Origin: Bacillota bacterium
GTDB taxonomy: Bacteria > Bacillota > Bacilli > Paenibacillales > NBRC-103111
Direction: 5' to 3'
Assembly: GCA_023393235.1 (NCBI GenBank)
Contig: JAEWMH010000156.1
Location: forward strand, 1-23,500
Length of the DNA: 23,500 nt
Shown: positions 6,466 to 14,647 of the stretch, piece by piece
How positions within the stretch are numbered: position 1 is the stretch's first letter
Layout: the number at the start of each line of letters is the position of its first letter
The notes under the pieces: model-generated
Told to the model about the DNA's origin: nothing
Database searches by the model: none
What the model saw: only the letters and a program-made list of their open reading frames with translations
Translations under genes and position numbers: made by a program

Positions 6466-8680
6466 AGAAAAAATGGCAGGTTTGATTTCGCTGGCCCTTA
6501 AAAGCTTGGGGCTTTTGCTGGTACTCCTGATCTTGGCGGGAGGAGCCGCTTGCGCAAGGGCTGCTGCGGAGCAGAGTGTGCTGGAGATTACGGCAGAGCA
6601 GCTGCAGGCAGGACCGCTGGATTTGGCCGGTATACTACAGATTGCGGAAGACCCGGACCGTTCCTGGACGCTGGAGGATGCTGCTGATCAGGCGGGAGAC
6701 GGGAGGTACCGTCCGTATACCGGCAGCGGGCTGGCCGGAAGCCAGTCGGAATCCGCTTTTTGGGTGAAGCTGGAGCTTGCTCATATGGAAGCGGAACGGA
6801 GGGATCTGGTTCTGGAGCTGGAGAAGCCGCACCTGAGCCGGGTAACCTTCTATTGGATAGAAGGAACTACAGGACGTTTGCTGAAGGAAGTAGAGGCAGG
6901 CCGTGCCCTGCCTTTTAAGGACAGGCTTGTCCAGCACCGGAATTTTATCTACCCCGTTTCCTTTGCTCCGGATTCCCGGCAGGTGATCTATATGCGGATC
7001 GTAACAGACAGTTACCTGCAGCTCCCCATGAAGCTGTGGACAGCAGAGAGGTTTGCGCAGAAGGAACAGGGAACCAACCTGGCGTTGGGGATTTTTTACG
7101 GCGTTATGCTGGGAATCGCCTTGTTTAATCTGTTCTTGTTCCTGGTTATCCGGGAGCGGGTGTACCTGTATTACGTGCTGTTTGTTACGGCTTTTGCCCT
7201 GCTGCAAGCCGTTTGGGACGGCATCGCCTATCAATATCTGTGGCCAGCATGGCCCGGCTGGGAAGCCAAGTCCAACCCGGCTTTTCTGGTAACCGTGGTG
7301 CTGCTTGCGCTTGTGTTTACCCATCACTTCCTCTCGGCTTCGGAATATGCTCCGCGCATCGGAAAATTGAACCGGCTGGCTGCCGGCGGATTGGTGGTAT
7401 TGTTGTTGCTGCTCCTTCTGCTGCCGCCGGGTGGTCTGGCCACCCAGGCTGCCGTTTACGGGGTAGCTGCCGGCCTGGTTATGACCGCGGCCAATTTCAT
7501 TGGAGTCCGGTTCCGCACCCGTGCCTCCCGTTATTACGCCGCAGCCTGGTTGCTCCTGCTGGCAGGAGCACTGGTGAATATGCTGGCGGCATTCAAGCTT
7601 TTGCCCTTGAATGCCATCACTCTTTATGCGCCAAGGATCGGGATGGGTGGAGAGGCGATGCTATTGTCCATGGCATTGGCTGACCGGTACAACACCCTCA
7701 AAAAGGCGAAACAATCGGAGGAGAGGCAAGGACTGCTGCTTCGTGAGCTTCACGAGATGTCCAAAACCCTGACGGCTACCTATGATCTGGACCGTTTACT
7801 GGATTACACGGTGGAGAGTTTCGTCAGAGTGACGGGTTGTGAGGCGGGTTGTATTGTGCTGGAATCCGATGAAGGCGCTGCGGTTAAGGCCGCCCGGGGG
7901 AATATCGGGTCATGGACAGGTGCCCATACTGCCGGGGTGGATACGGATAACCATGCGGATGTGTTGGAGGGGCCCCGCATCCGGTTGGAGATACCCATCC
8001 GGCATCAGGGACGCCAGCTGGGCGAGGTGCTTCTGTTCAGCAGCCGTCCGGTGTTAGTGCCGGATAATGAGCTGGCCATCCTGGCGGAGTACGCCGGACA
8101 GGTGGGCATCTCCATTGAGAATGCGCGGTTATTCCAGGAAATCAGCCGTATGGCCACCACCGACGGGTTAACCGGGGCTTTCAACCGTTCCTATGTGCTG
8201 CAGCTGGCGGCTTCGGATTTCCGGAGGTGCCAGGAGGCGCGGGAGCCCATGTCCCTCATGATGCTGGATATTGATTGGTTTAAGGAAATCAATGACCGGT
8301 ACGGCCATCTGGTAGGGGACAAGGTGATCCGGAAGGTGGCGCGGACACTGAAGAAGCTGGTTCATACCAACGGGGTAACCGGACGCTATGGCGGTGAGGA
8401 ATTTATTGTCCTGCTGCCGGGGATGAAGCTGGAGGTGGCCCGCCAGTTGGCGGAGAAGCTGCGGGAAGGAATCGGCATGCTGGATATTCCCATGGACGGA
8501 GCAGGACCGGTACGGGTAACGGTCAGTCTGGGTCTGGCAGTGGCGGCGCCTTCCATGAAGGGTGTGGAGGAGCTGGTGAACCTAGCCGATGCGGCCTTGT
8601 ACCGGGCCAAAGCGGCGGGCCGCAACCGGGTGGAGGTGGAGGTTCCGGCTTCGCGGCGGCAGAGCGGAACAGTCCAGTGA
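6443..8680 (+). CDS. 7TMR-DISM sensor diguanylate cyclase (GAF-GGDEF)
   Basis: This 745-residue membrane sensor predicted to make cyclic di-GMP has, in order, an N-terminal hydrophobic signal/anchor (about residues 12-40) and an extracellular jelly-roll 7TMR-DISMED2-like domain (about 45-205, with SAFWVKLEL and YPVSF). Seven hydrophobic helices follow (about 210-410, starting LALGIFYGVMLGIALFNLF), then a GAF-like domain (about 440-565), then a GGDEF domain (about 572-735) with LDIDWFKEINDRYGH and the active-site motif GGEEF near 650. The position of the inhibitory RxxD site, five residues before the motif, reads HTNG, so product inhibition is probably absent. The start is TTG at 6443, supported by GGAGGA six bases upstream; an ATG at 6473 gives a tidier signal peptide but a weak ribosome site. 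It overlaps and is coupled to the C92-like gene. The ligand is unknown; DISMED2 domains are thought to bind carbohydrates. Confidence 0.88.
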   Translation: MRSIFIPEEKMAGLISLALKSLGLLLVLLILAGGAACARAAAEQSVLEITAEQLQAGPLDLAGILQIAEDPDRSWTLEDAADQAGDGRYRPYTGSGLAGSQSESAFWVKLELAHMEAERRDLVLELEKPHLSRVTFYWIEGTTGRLLKEVEAGRALPFKDRLVQHRNFIYPVSFAPDSRQVIYMRIVTDSYLQLPMKLWTAERFAQKEQGTNLALGIFYGVMLGIALFNLFLFLVIRERVYLYYVLFVTAFALLQAVWDGIAYQYLWPAWPGWEAKSNPAFLVTVVLLALVFTHHFLSASEYAPRIGKLNRLAAGGLVVLLLLLLLLPPGGLATQAAVYGVAAGLVMTAANFIGVRFRTRASRYYAAAWLLLLAGALVNMLAAFKLLPLNAITLYAPRIGMGGEAMLLSMALADRYNTLKKAKQSEERQGLLLRELHEMSKTLTATYDLDRLLDYTVESFVRVTGCEAGCIVLESDEGAAVKAARGNIGSWTGAHTAGVDTDNHADVLEGPRIRLEIPIRHQGRQLGEVLLFSSRPVLVPDNELAILAEYAGQVGISIENARLFQEISRMATTDGLTGAFNRSYVLQLAASDFRRCQEAREPMSLMMLDIDWFKEINDRYGHLVGDKVIRKVARTLKKLVHTNGVTGRYGGEEFIVLLPGMKLEVARQLAEKLREGIGMLDIPMDGAGPVRVTVSLGLAVAAPSMKGVEELVNLADAALYRAKAAGRNRVEVEVPASRRQSGTVQ

Positions 8681-8697
8681 GGGAGCGGGATCCGGCT

Positions 8698-8900
8698 TAA
8701 CGGACGCCACAGCTGTTAACGGACACCACAGCCCTTATTTGCTCCAAAACGGCCCTTCACAAATTCTAACGGACTCCAGCGCCGCTATTCGGTGGGGCGA
8801 GGGGCGTTTGGGGCTAATTGGGCTCCAATAAGAGCGCTGGCTTCCGTTAGATTTTACAACCCCCGTTTTTCGCCCAAATAGAGGCTCTCACTTCCGTTAG
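8698..8900. repeat. Cluster A of inverted TAACGGA-type intergenic repeats
   Basis: Five copies of a TAACGGA-headed unit lie in this gene-free stretch. Three face right (TAACGGA at 8698, 8717 and 8767) and two face left (TCCGTTA at 8843-8849 and 8893-8899). The best pair is 8766-8789 against the reverse complement of 8827-8850, agreeing at about 19 of 24 positions (CTAACGGA..CCAGCGC...TATT). The heads-out arrangement would let the RNA or single strand fold into a long imperfect stem. The same head occurs in cluster B near 22183-22367. This looks like a dispersed REP/MITE-like repeat family; no coding frame is involved. Confidence 0.7.
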
Positions 8901-9095
8901 ATGTGGGAACCTCTTACTTATAAGTCAATGCAGAGCATCCGGTATGGTGAAGAGTTGGAGGCGGTGATCCGAATTGAGCCGGGGACCGAGCAGGTTTCCA
9001 TCTCTAAACTGCCGCTGGTTGAAAATGTGTTCGTACACACCTTTGCGGATAAACTGACGGCCACGGCACGCGGAAAACATATCTTTTCCATGTGA
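8901..9095 (+). CDS. Doubtful 64-residue open frame, possible gene remnant
   Basis: The frame reads YGEELEAVIRIEPGTEQVSI and onward to a stop at 9095, a composition that looks protein-like rather than random. However, neither the ATG at 8901 nor the one at 8928 has a ribosome binding site, no family is recognised, and the upstream end abuts the TAACGGA repeat cluster. It may be the 3' tail of a gene whose start was lost, or chance. A terminator follows at 9121. Confidence 0.2.
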   Translation: MWEPLTYKSMQSIRYGEELEAVIRIEPGTEQVSISKLPLVENVFVHTFADKLTATARGKHIFSM

Positions 9096-9116
9096 TCCGG
9101 CAGCGCTAAATCCGGC

Positions 9117-9166
9117 AAAAAAGCCGCTATGCAGGCCCAGTGGGCCATACATAGCGGCTTCTTTTT
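9117..9166. terminator. Bidirectional terminator downstream of GH115
   Basis: AAGCCGCTATG (9121-9131) pairs perfectly with CATAGCGGCTT (9150-9160). On the plus strand it is followed by CTTTTT; on the minus strand the A-run at 9117-9122 gives a six-T tail. It lies just past the GH115 stop (9172) and also closes any rightward transcription coming from the diguanylate cyclase side. Confidence 0.85.
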
Positions 9167-9171
9167 GCTGG

Positions 9172-12100
9172 TTATTCGGCGCCCGTCCGCACCGAATCCG
9201 TCCAATCCGCATCCACGGGAGGCAGCTCATCACCCAGTGTCAGATAAATTCGGTCCACCCGAAGCTGGGATTTCCGCGCCAGAATGGAGAAAACATGCTC
9301 GCCTGCAGTCAGCTCCAGCTCGGACATGAAGCACCAATAATACACATATGCCGTGTTATACGTATGGTGGTTGCCCTTCCGGGGCTGCTCCTCAAGGGGC
9401 CGTGTAACACCGTCCACAGCCAGGTAGCAGGAGTCAGACTGGTTGTTGTAATGCCTCATATGCAGCCAAACCCGGTATTGGCCGGGGGTGCTAATGTTCA
9501 CACGGTAATGCAAGCCAGGTGCTGCAGTTGGGTCCTCCCAGAGGAGCCCGGGAGGCGCCACATGCATGGCCAAGCCTGTCCGTCCGTTGGTTTCCGCCTG
9601 CAGGTGGCTCCAGGTCAATCCGCTGCCGTCCCCAGCCGGGGTCAAAAAGGTATCAGCAGAGCCTGCCAAGGCATATTCCGCTTCAATAGCCAGAACACCT
9701 CCGGCCTCCACGAATGTGCCGGAGCCGAATTCCCGGAGGATATCCTTGGGGCCTTCGGATTTCCAGAGCTCCGCATACCGCGGGACAACCGGCTGCTGCT
9801 GGGGCACTTTTTCAACCGGAATAAAGGTGATGTCCTTAATCTTATTGTAAGCGGGAGATACATAAAGCGCGTCCGGAAGCGGGATGTCCTCTGGCTTTGT
9901 CCGGTAAAGCTCCCGGCATAGCCGCGTGAGAGCGGCCTCATCCCAAGTTGGGCTTTCCATTCCGTATTCCGCCATTGGCGCCCCCGCAAGAGGACTGGTC
10001 ACCGGACCCAGGCTAGTCTCCTTCCGCGCTCCGGTGTACAGCACCAGCTTGCTGATGGTGACATAAGGATCCACCATGTAGAGCTTCAAGCTGTGGGCTC
10101 CTGCAGACAAAACAGGCAGGTGAACCATCAGCTTTTCCCCGTTGTCAAAGACGGCTTCCTTCCATTGTCCTGTCCACTCATCCCGGGTCTCCGATTCCAC
10201 CATAACAGGCATCTGGCCATCCATCCCGATTCCGAAGCGGATCCGGCCGGTGGAATTCAAAGTCAGGTTTCGCTGGATCTCAAGGATATGGCTTCCCCCG
10301 GAGGTGAGGAAAAAGTCGTATTCCAGCCCCGGCTGCTCGCCAAGTTCCCCTTCCAAGGGGTACAAATCAGGCTGCCATGCCATAACAGCGGCTCCTTCAT
10401 ACCGGCCGATTCCGGGAACTGTAACCCAACTGGTCTTGCCGGTGCCGGAGTTTCTGGCAAATGACGCAGCAGGCATGGAGACAGAGCCGTCGGACTCTAC
10501 GAAGCCTGTGAATCCTGTCGGAAGAGCCAATGCCTCCTCCACCCGGATCAGAACCGGAATCGCTGTGCCGTTCCGATGGTCATGCACCGTAATCACCATT
10601 TCCTGCCCGGCGTGTTGGCCGGGATCGTCCACCGTCACCAGAATCCGCTTTTCCGTCTGCACAGCCCCTTCCGTCTCCGAAACCGTAATCCATTCGGCTC
10701 CGGCTTCCACGGTAATGGAGAAAGGAATGCTGCCGGTGCCCTGGTTGCCCAACTCCATCCACTTCTGTCTGCGGCCGTAAGGGGAGAAGACAAGTGTGTC
10801 CTCTTCATTCCACAGTTTGACCTGCAGCCCGCTTCCTTCGATGTGCAAGGCAGGCTTCCGGGCAGGGAACATGGCGGTAGGCGGAGGCGGGAAGCTCTCC
10901 GGGGTCATGATGCCGTCCCATTTGCCGCCGGACATGATTTTATTGTAGAAATGGATCATGGCCCGTTTGCAATCCGACATACCGGCAGAGAGCTCCGAGT
11001 ATTTGTCGGCCGCCTGCATGTTTCCGCGTTCATACGAAAGCACACTGCGGTCGGCGTAATAGTATTCCAGATTGGTATAATAGGAGGCGTGGATTTTCAT
11101 TAGAAACAGCTGGAAGAAGGCATCCCGCTCCTCCTCGGGCAGACTCTCCAGAATGGCGTTCCCCCGCCGGAAAATCTCCTCCAGCCGGGCGGCTCTCCGG
11201 CCCGCTTCATCTCCATAGGCGGTTTGGGAGAACACATCCGAATTCATATGTTCAATTTTGCGCACATTGGTGGTTTGGGCGAACATCTCATAGAGCTCCG
11301 CGGCCTCTGCTCCGTGCTGTCCGGAGAAATTGGTATCGATCCAATGCCGGGTAAACTGGAATGCGTCCTTGGTGATGCCCGTTTCCTTGCCGGCTTCCCA
11401 GCCATAACGCAGAAAATATTCCATGTCCTGCTCAACAGGCTTTAGCCCCCCGATATTCAGCACCCACAGCTTGCGGATCCCGGACTCGTAGGATTTCCTG
11501 AGCTCATTTCCCGTATGGGCCAGCGGCATGGAGCTGATGAACAAATAGCTCATGGCCGAACCCGGGTGGGCCCAGTAGGAGCAGTGGAAGTATAAGCCGT
11601 TGCCGCCCTTGCGGCCGCGTTCCGCTTCGTTGGGGTAACGGCGCATATGCCCGAAATTATCATTAGCCCAAACCAGGGTCAGGTCCTCGGGCAATTCCAG
11701 CCCGCGGTCATACAGCTTCAGCACCTCTTTATAAGGGATGAAGGTTTTCAGCGCATCGTCTGCTTTTTTTTGCCCCAGCACACCGGATAGAATCTGCTTT
11801 TGGTCCCGGATGACCTGGCCCAGAAGACGGACCTTGGCCTCCACCTTCTCTTCCTCGGACAAGGAAGTATCTTCATTAATGGTCTGCGTCACAAATCCGC
11901 TGTCGTGAATGCCCCGCATACCCATGGTAAAGCTAACCTCGTAGTTCCGGTTGGATTCCACACTCTCCCGCCAATATTCCCGCAGGATTTCGCGATTGCG
12001 GCCCTCAATGGAATAATCGTAAACGGCATCGGCGTAACCTTTGGCGGTAATCCAGGGTTTCCATTCGTTCTGGTTGCTGCGCAAAAGCATGTCGCAATGG

Positions 12101-12798
12101 GAGGTGCCCACCACGATCCCCATTTGCTCCGCAAGCCTGTTGTTATCGGGATTCCCGTTAAAATAGTTCACGTGCATAGCTGGCCAGATATAATTGGCCT
12201 TCAGTCGAAGCAGCAGCTCGAATACATGACGGTATGCCGCAGGACCAATTGTACCGTCCGGCGTATGGAGCTTGGCCCAATCCTCCAGCTCCTCTTCATC
12301 GTTAATGAAGATGCCCCGGTACTGGACGGAGGGCCAGTCCGCCTTGCAGAGGTCAGCCGGGATGCAATAAGCGTCCTTGATTTTAACCGGCACATCCGCC
12401 CAATAATACCAGGGGGACACGCCCATTGCTTCGCACAAATCATAGATGCCGTAGATAGCGCCCCGCCTATCGGTTCCCAGGATGTAAAGTACCCCGTCCC
12501 GGACCTCCTGCAGGTAAGCCTCCCAGCGCCAGGTGCCGTCCTCCTGCTTCAGCTTGTCTGCGGATAGACCTTTTTCGCGGATGGCCATGTCGAGATGCTC
12601 TACCGTTCCAATAACAACGCCGCATGGGGCAAGGTCGGTGGAGAGAACTGCTTTGCAGCCGCATACGGAGCCGATATCCCGCAGTAAATCAAGGGCCGCC
12701 AGTTGAACCGCTTCATTTTCGGAGGGAGAAAGGTAAATATGGACGGTTTTATGTCTGGAAAATAACTCAAGGGTTGGTTGTGCTTCTATAGAACCCAC
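9172..12798 (-). CDS. GH115 family alpha-glucuronidase (glucuronoxylan debranching)
   Basis: This 1208-residue protein has the hallmarks of glycoside hydrolase family 115, whose members remove alpha-1,2-linked (4-O-methyl-)glucuronic acid from xylan or its oligomers. Family blocks seen are GTDRRGAIYGIYDL (108-121) followed by SPWYYWADVP, PSVQYRGIFINDEE (156-169), RLKANYIWPAM (198-208), and DLTLVWANDNFGHMRRYPN further on. The C-terminal part, from about residue 1010 (AIEAEYAL, then a beta-rich module ending DRIYLTLGDE), matches the C-terminal carbohydrate-binding-like domain of the family. There is no signal peptide, so it probably acts in the cytoplasm on imported oligosaccharides. The start is GTG at 12796-12798, preceded by AAGGAGG at a rather long spacing of about 11 bases. 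It is divergently transcribed from an AraC regulator, the likely controller, and ends in a bidirectional terminator. Confidence 0.92.
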   Translation of the reverse strand: MGSIEAQPTLELFSRHKTVHIYLSPSENEAVQLAALDLLRDIGSVCGCKAVLSTDLAPCGVVIGTVEHLDMAIREKGLSADKLKQEDGTWRWEAYLQEVRDGVLYILGTDRRGAIYGIYDLCEAMGVSPWYYWADVPVKIKDAYCIPADLCKADWPSVQYRGIFINDEEELEDWAKLHTPDGTIGPAAYRHVFELLLRLKANYIWPAMHVNYFNGNPDNNRLAEQMGIVVGTSHCDMLLRSNQNEWKPWITAKGYADAVYDYSIEGRNREILREYWRESVESNRNYEVSFTMGMRGIHDSGFVTQTINEDTSLSEEEKVEAKVRLLGQVIRDQKQILSGVLGQKKADDALKTFIPYKEVLKLYDRGLELPEDLTLVWANDNFGHMRRYPNEAERGRKGGNGLYFHCSYWAHPGSAMSYLFISSMPLAHTGNELRKSYESGIRKLWVLNIGGLKPVEQDMEYFLRYGWEAGKETGITKDAFQFTRHWIDTNFSGQHGAEAAELYEMFAQTTNVRKIEHMNSDVFSQTAYGDEAGRRAARLEEIFRRGNAILESLPEEERDAFFQLFLMKIHASYYTNLEYYYADRSVLSYERGNMQAADKYSELSAGMSDCKRAMIHFYNKIMSGGKWDGIMTPESFPPPPTAMFPARKPALHIEGSGLQVKLWNEEDTLVFSPYGRRQKWMELGNQGTGSIPFSITVEAGAEWITVSETEGAVQTEKRILVTVDDPGQHAGQEMVITVHDHRNGTAIPVLIRVEEALALPTGFTGFVESDGSVSMPAASFARNSGTGKTSWVTVPGIGRYEGAAVMAWQPDLYPLEGELGEQPGLEYDFFLTSGGSHILEIQRNLTLNSTGRIRFGIGMDGQMPVMVESETRDEWTGQWKEAVFDNGEKLMVHLPVLSAGAHSLKLYMVDPYVTISKLVLYTGARKETSLGPVTSPLAGAPMAEYGMESPTWDEAALTRLCRELYRTKPEDIPLPDALYVSPAYNKIKDITFIPVEKVPQQQPVVPRYAELWKSEGPKDILREFGSGTFVEAGGVLAIEAEYALAGSADTFLTPAGDGSGLTWSHLQAETNGRTGLAMHVAPPGLLWEDPTAAPGLHYRVNISTPGQYRVWLHMRHYNNQSDSCYLAVDGVTRPLEEQPRKGNHHTYNTAYVYYWCFMSELELTAGEHVFSILARKSQLRVDRIYLTLGDELPPVDADWTDSVRTGAE

Positions 12799-12950
12799 CG
12801 TAAAGCCAGCCTCCTTTTCAGGTTGAACGTTTCATGAAGTCTTAACCTCACTATAACGGACAACGGGGGCAATAATCTTTTATTATCTTGCCGTTTTGGA
12901 CAGATGTTATATTATATTGCTATAACCATATAACGAGGAGCTGGAGCGGT
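12799..12950. promoter_or_regulatory. Divergent promoter region GH115 / AraC regulator
   Basis: This region holds the promoters of both genes. A mirrored element GGCAATAATC...TTATCTTGCC (12868-12892) has exact 5-bp outer arms and imperfect inner ones, and reads CGGCAAGATAAT on the minus strand (12893-12882). It is a good candidate for the AraC operator. On the minus strand GTTATAGTG (around 12852-12860) could be a -10 for GH115. For the plus strand the AT-rich TATATTATATTGCTATAAC segment (12909-12926) probably contains the -10 of the regulator gene, with TTGGAC (12896-12901) or TTGCCG (12888-12893) as weak -35 candidates. A TAACGGA head lies at 12854-12860. Confidence 0.4.
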
Positions 12951-13766
12951 ATGCGAAACCCTGACTTGTTCCGGACAGACCCGTTCTTTTTTATTGAATA
13001 TATGAAGCATGATGCCAACCACCAGATGACCAACTTCCATTACCATAACTCCTACGAGCTCTACTTTCTGGAAGAAGGCTACCATCATATGCTGGTGAAT
13101 GATTCCGTCTATGACGTTACCCGGCATGATGTGGCCCTGTTCAAGCCCCATGTGTTCCACAAAAGCCGCAGCAACCAGGCTTGTGCCCGGACGTGCGTCT
13201 ACTTTACGGACAGGTTTATGCGCCTGTATTTTACCGAGCGGGCAGCTAAGGCGCTTCTGGCTTGTTTTGACCGGGAGGTGATTTCCCTTTCTAAGGCGTC
13301 GTTTCCCCGTGTTAAAAAGCTGCTGCTTCTGTTGGAGAAGGAAAATCCGTCTGATCCGGATAACCGGATTTTTGTCCATTTGGCTGAAGTTCTTCATATT
13401 CTCAATGAAAACAAAAGCGTACCCCGGATGGAGCAGCCGCCTCTGGCTCACCCCAAGTTTGCGCCGATGCTGTCCTACATCCATCAGCATTACAACAAAA
13501 TTGTGCATATCCAGGAAATCGCCGACCATTTTTATATGTCCAAGTATTATTTATGCCGCATCTTCAAGGAAGCCACCGGGGTAACGCTGACGCATTATAT
13601 CAACAACATTAAAATTCAAAACGCCTGCCACATGCTGGTCAATACCGACCGGTCCATTCTGGAGATCGGCAATGCCTGCGGCTTTAACTCCTCCATGTAC
13701 TTCTGCAAAATCTTCAAGGAGGCGCTGTCCGTTACACCAAGCGAGTTCCGGAAGGGAGCGAGGTGA
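12951..13766 (+). CDS. AraC family transcriptional regulator (cupin sensor)
   Basis: This is a 271-residue soluble regulator. The N-terminal half is a cupin-type AraC ligand-binding domain (FHYHNSYELYFLEEG, then DVALFKPHVFHKS), usually the sugar-sensing module. The C-terminal hundred residues form the paired helix-turn-helix domain, with IQEIADHFYMSKYYLCRIFK for the first helix pair and ILEIGNACGFNSSMYFCKIF for the second, ending TPSEFRK. The start at ATG 12951 is chosen because GAGGAG (12935-12940) and GGAG (12943-12946) precede it; the frame is open further upstream to a TTG at 12888, but that codon lies in the promoter. It is divergent from GH115, so it probably controls that gene and itself through the mirrored element in between. 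Its stop abuts the end of the convergent broken sigma locus without an obvious terminator. Confidence 0.9.
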   Translation: MRNPDLFRTDPFFFIEYMKHDANHQMTNFHYHNSYELYFLEEGYHHMLVNDSVYDVTRHDVALFKPHVFHKSRSNQACARTCVYFTDRFMRLYFTERAAKALLACFDREVISLSKASFPRVKKLLLLLEKENPSDPDNRIFVHLAEVLHILNENKSVPRMEQPPLAHPKFAPMLSYIHQHYNKIVHIQEIADHFYMSKYYLCRIFKEATGVTLTHYINNIKIQNACHMLVNTDRSILEIGNACGFNSSMYFCKIFKEALSVTPSEFRKGAR

Positions 13767-14474
13767 TTAGGGTATTGGGGATATTAATAACTCGATGACA
13801 TCCTTTTGATTGATTTGCCAAAATCCCGACTGATTTTTGATAAACCGTATTTTTCTTTCTCCATCCTTCATATATGCTTCAGCCGAAGCGGAATCCGGTG
13901 TAAGTGAAAGTTCGGCGGATTTTCCTTTAATCGTCTCCGACATGTAATAATGTTTATTCCATTTTTCCCACGACGTCATGATTATATCTCTTGGAAGCAT
14001 CTCTGGGGAATCTTCTACCACAAGCTGCTTTTGGAATGCTTCATTTTCAGGCGCAGTCATTTCGTACTTGGCATCCAGAATCAGGACCTCCCGAAGCTTT
14101 ACAGGGAGCTACAGAACCACCTGCCAGACTTCGTTGGATACGTAAGCGTCCATGGCTTGTGTTTCGGCAGAAGGGACGGTTTTGTCTGGATTTATCCACC
14201 CCATCAACACAACCCTTCGAAAAAAGGCGTTCCTCCTGTAATTGCTGCTTATGTTGCGGGTAATCGCAAACAACCAGGTCCTTAATGAAGACTCTCCTCT
14301 ATAGGAACTGATTTTCCGGTACACAGACAAAAACACATCCTGGGAAATATCGTCGGCCAAATCACGTTTCCCGGTTAAAAAATACGCATAATTCCATACA
14401 TCCTGGCCATACGTCTGCATGACCTTCTTAAACGTTTCCTCATCCATCTCACACACAAACCTCAAATGCTCCAC
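13767..14474 (-). pseudogene. Broken ECF sigma factor fused to a downstream remnant
   Basis: Reading leftward from GTG 14474 (GGAGGTGG just upstream; an ATG at 14492 lacks such a site), the frame encodes sigma-70 region 2: YGQDVWNYAYFLTGKRDLAD, DISQDVFLSVYRKISSYRG and LRTWLFAITRNISSNYRR. It then enters region 4 at SNEVWQVVL and hits TAG at 14109-14111. In the same frame after the stop it continues LPVKLREVLILDAKYE, as an intact region 4.1 would, and TAG is one base from the AAG Lys codon expected there. But the recognition helix and VKSRLHRAR motif never appear. Instead the frame runs into about 95 unrecognised residues (TAPENEAFQKQ... to ELLISPIP, stop 13767-13769). So there is a nonsense mutation plus a probable in-frame deletion joining sigma to a neighbouring gene, perhaps its anti-sigma or a secreted partner. 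The truncated 122-residue product would lack promoter -35 recognition. Confidence 0.75.
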
Positions 14475-14506
14475 GCGGCCACCTCCACCCATATAGACAC
14501 AGATCC

Positions 14507-14526
14507 GAACCGAAAGGTTCCCTTTT
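14507..14526. other. Small GNRA-type hairpin in the sigma / esterase intergenic region
   Basis: GAACC (14507-14511) and GGTTC (14516-14520) flank GAAA and are followed by CCCTTTT. The stem is only five pairs, so on the plus strand it resembles a weak terminator. The rest of 14493-14647 shows no clear promoter for the rightward esterase gene. Confidence 0.25.
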
Positions 14527-14647
14527 GAAGTGACAGAAGTCTATTTCCGGCTAAAAATGGGACTGGCAGAATACAGTCCGATATGATAACCTCGGACAAG
14601 AATAGAACTGCCGGCAGCTGGAAAATTTGAACGCGGAGTTGAAGGGA

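Noticed and set aside
12826..12842. Catabolite-response (cre) site around TTGAACGTTTCATGAA
   Set aside because: It is near-palindromic but one base short of the TGNAANCGNNNNCA spacing, so the match is not convincing.
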